A stretch of DNA of 7,999 bases from an uncultured Lachnospiraceae bacterium (GTDB taxonomy: Bacteria > Bacillota_A > Clostridia > Lachnospirales > Lachnospiraceae): positions 1-7,999 of the forward strand of contig CAMOOZ010000151.1 of assembly GCA_946621895.1 (NCBI GenBank). Reading direction: 5' to 3'. Below the pieces are notes generated by a model that had not been told where the DNA came from, did no database searches, and saw only the letters and a list, made by a program, of their open reading frames with translations. Below are positions 7,077-7,999 of the stretch, piece by piece. A program made the translations under genes and the position numbers. Within the stretch, counting starts at the first letter, position 1; each line of letters starts with the position of its first letter.

Positions 7077-7642
7077 GCCGCCCGGAGCTTTCCGGGTTTC
7101 TTCCCCTGGAGCCTTCGGGCTATCTGAAGCGTTATGGCCTGACCTACCGGACGGACGGGGAGGAGAAACGCTACGAGATCGTAAGCCGCCATGCCTATTC
7201 TGCCGCGGAGGAGCTGGGGCAGGCCGTGGACGGCGTCTGCATGGTGGTCCTGCAGAAAAACAGGCTTCTGCTTTTAAAGGAGTTTCGGCTGGGGATAAAC
7301 CGGGCGATCTATAATCTCTGTGCCGGCATGATCCGGCCGGGAGAAACGATGGAGGACTGCTGCAGACGCGAGCTGATGGAGGAAACCGGCCTTTCCCTCG
7401 TGCGGCTGATCCGGCTTTTTCCGCCGTCCTTTTCCGCTGTGGCGATCTCTGATGTGCGGATGCAGGTCGCGCTGGTGGAGGCAAAGGGAAAGCCGGGGGC
7501 TTCCGATTCCGCCTGGGAGTCCATTGAATCCCGTTTTTTTACGAAGAAACAGGTGGAAAAGCTGCTTTTGAAGGAGGAATTCAGCTCCTGGGCGCAGTTT
7601 ACGGCTTTCTGTTTTACGCGCGGAGGCTTTGACGGGCTTTAG
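7073..7642 (+). CDS. Nudix hydrolase, probable ADP-ribose pyrophosphatase type
   Basis: The 189-residue protein carries a complete 23-residue Nudix box at 85-107: G85-x5-E91-x7-R99-E100-L101-x-E103-E104-x-G106-L107. Family members cleave nucleoside diphosphates linked to another group. An N-terminal segment of the type YLKRYGLTYRTDGEEKRYEIVSR, then a VVLQKNRLLLLKEFRLGINR strand pair, resembles ADP-ribose pyrophosphatases of the NudF group, which are about this length, so release of AMP and ribose-5-phosphate from ADP-ribose is likely but not proven. The start is TTG at 7073, overlapping the previous TGA as TTGA. GGGAG (7061-7065) lies seven bases upstream, so translational coupling to the preceding gene is probable. 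No T-rich terminator is evident on the plus strand after the stop. Confidence 0.9.
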   Translation: MSRPELSGFLPLEPSGYLKRYGLTYRTDGEEKRYEIVSRHAYSAAEELGQAVDGVCMVVLQKNRLLLLKEFRLGINRAIYNLCAGMIRPGETMEDCCRRELMEETGLSLVRLIRLFPPSFSAVAISDVRMQVALVEAKGKPGASDSAWESIESRFFTKKQVEKLLLKEEFSSWAQFTAFCFTRGGFDGL

Positions 7643-7696
7643 GAAAAAACCGTCATCTGGCTTTATCCGCCATGCAAAGCTCCGGGGAGAAGGGCG

Positions 7697-7999
7697 TCAG
7701 GATGTCTCCATGATCCTCTTCAGCGCTTCCGGGTTTTCCAGAAAAAGGGCGGTCAGCGCCGGATCAAAATGGCTCCCGGCTTCTTCCTTCATGATCTGCA
7801 GCGCCTTATCAAAGGGATAGGCCTTTTTATAGCAGCGCTCGGAGACCAGCGCGTCAAACACATCCGCCAGCGCCATGATCCTTGCGCAGACGGGAATGCT
7901 TTCGCCGCTCAACCCTTCGGGATAACCGTTTCCGTCCCAGCGCTCGTGATGGTATGCGGCCACATCCCTGGCGATATTCACATACTCCTTTTCCTCCAC
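7697..7999 (-). CDS. HD-GYP domain phosphodiesterase, C-terminal fragment; 5' end outside window
   Basis: The minus-strand frame is open at the window edge, so only the last 100 residues are seen; the edge codon GTG is probably an internal Val, not the start. Numbering from the edge, residues 17-27 read HHERWDGNGYP, the later His pair and GYP motif of HD-GYP domains. They are followed by the G-LSGESIP turn, ADVFDALVS with metal-site-type D46, and GSHFDP (75-80), the usual end of the domain. Proteins of this family hydrolyse cyclic di-GMP, and some act on other cyclic dinucleotides. The HD pair itself and any sensory or receiver domain lie beyond the window. The gene converges on the Nudix gene with 54 bases between the stops. 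Domain identity is firm; substrate and input signal cannot be seen. Confidence 0.92.
   Translation of the reverse strand: MEEKEYVNIARDVAAYHHERWDGNGYPEGLSGESIPVCARIMALADVFDALVSERCYKKAYPFDKALQIMKEEAGSHFDPALTALFLENPEALKRIMETS

Noticed and set aside
7622..7684. Imperfect inverted repeat CGGAG(g)CTTTG / CAAAGCTCCG-like and nested GACGG / CCGTC between the Nudix and HD-GYP genes
   Set aside because: The outer stem has a loop of over 40 bases. The inner one has five pairs, and the T-run on the minus strand lies inside its loop, not after the stem, so a bidirectional terminator is not convincing.

Overview
The window is a GC-rich stretch of a bacterial chromosome. Gene content points to a Gram-positive Clostridia lineage, most likely Lachnospiraceae. 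The lineage clues are a fused HisIE carrying an extra N-terminal HisA/HisF-like domain, the tandem pair of a TIGR03960-type radical SAM protein and its TIGR03936/DUF2344 partner, a two-transmembrane-start cardiolipin synthase, and strong Shine-Dalgarno sites. This assignment rests on recognising the families by eye, not on a search.

Layout: 1-618 is the 3' part of a potassium channel gene with its selectivity filter, last membrane helix and two TrkA_C-like cytoplasmic domains. 678-1271 is hisB (imidazoleglycerol-phosphate dehydratase). 1291-2859 on the minus strand is a cardiolipin synthase, tail to tail with hisB. Between cls and the next gene lies a divergent regulatory region with two near-consensus sigma-A promoters, one in each direction. 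3077-4381 is a three-domain hisIE. 4461-6305 is the radical SAM/B12-binding-type protein, 6360-7076 its partner protein, and 7073-7642 a Nudix hydrolase whose TTG start overlaps the preceding stop. 7697-7999 on the minus strand is the C-terminal end of an HD-GYP phosphodiesterase that continues beyond the window.

How the genes fit together: HisB and HisIE are two enzymes of histidine biosynthesis (HisIE steps 2 and 3, HisB the dehydratase step), split by an oppositely oriented lipid gene. The other his genes are not in this window. From 3077 onward hisIE, the radical SAM gene, its partner and the Nudix gene run in one direction with short gaps or overlap and probably share the promoter at 3003-3031. 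The channel, Cls and HD-GYP genes belong to unrelated envelope and signalling functions.

No tRNA, rRNA, CRISPR, insertion sequence, prophage or defence system is visible, and I see no clear case for a wholly new system. The points most worth a second look are the apparently catalytically dead HisF-like domain on HisIE, the missing conventional start codon of the radical SAM gene, and the promoter that corrects the cls start. There is no gene-free stretch longer than about 220 bases; the longest is the cls-hisIE divergent region, 2860-3076.
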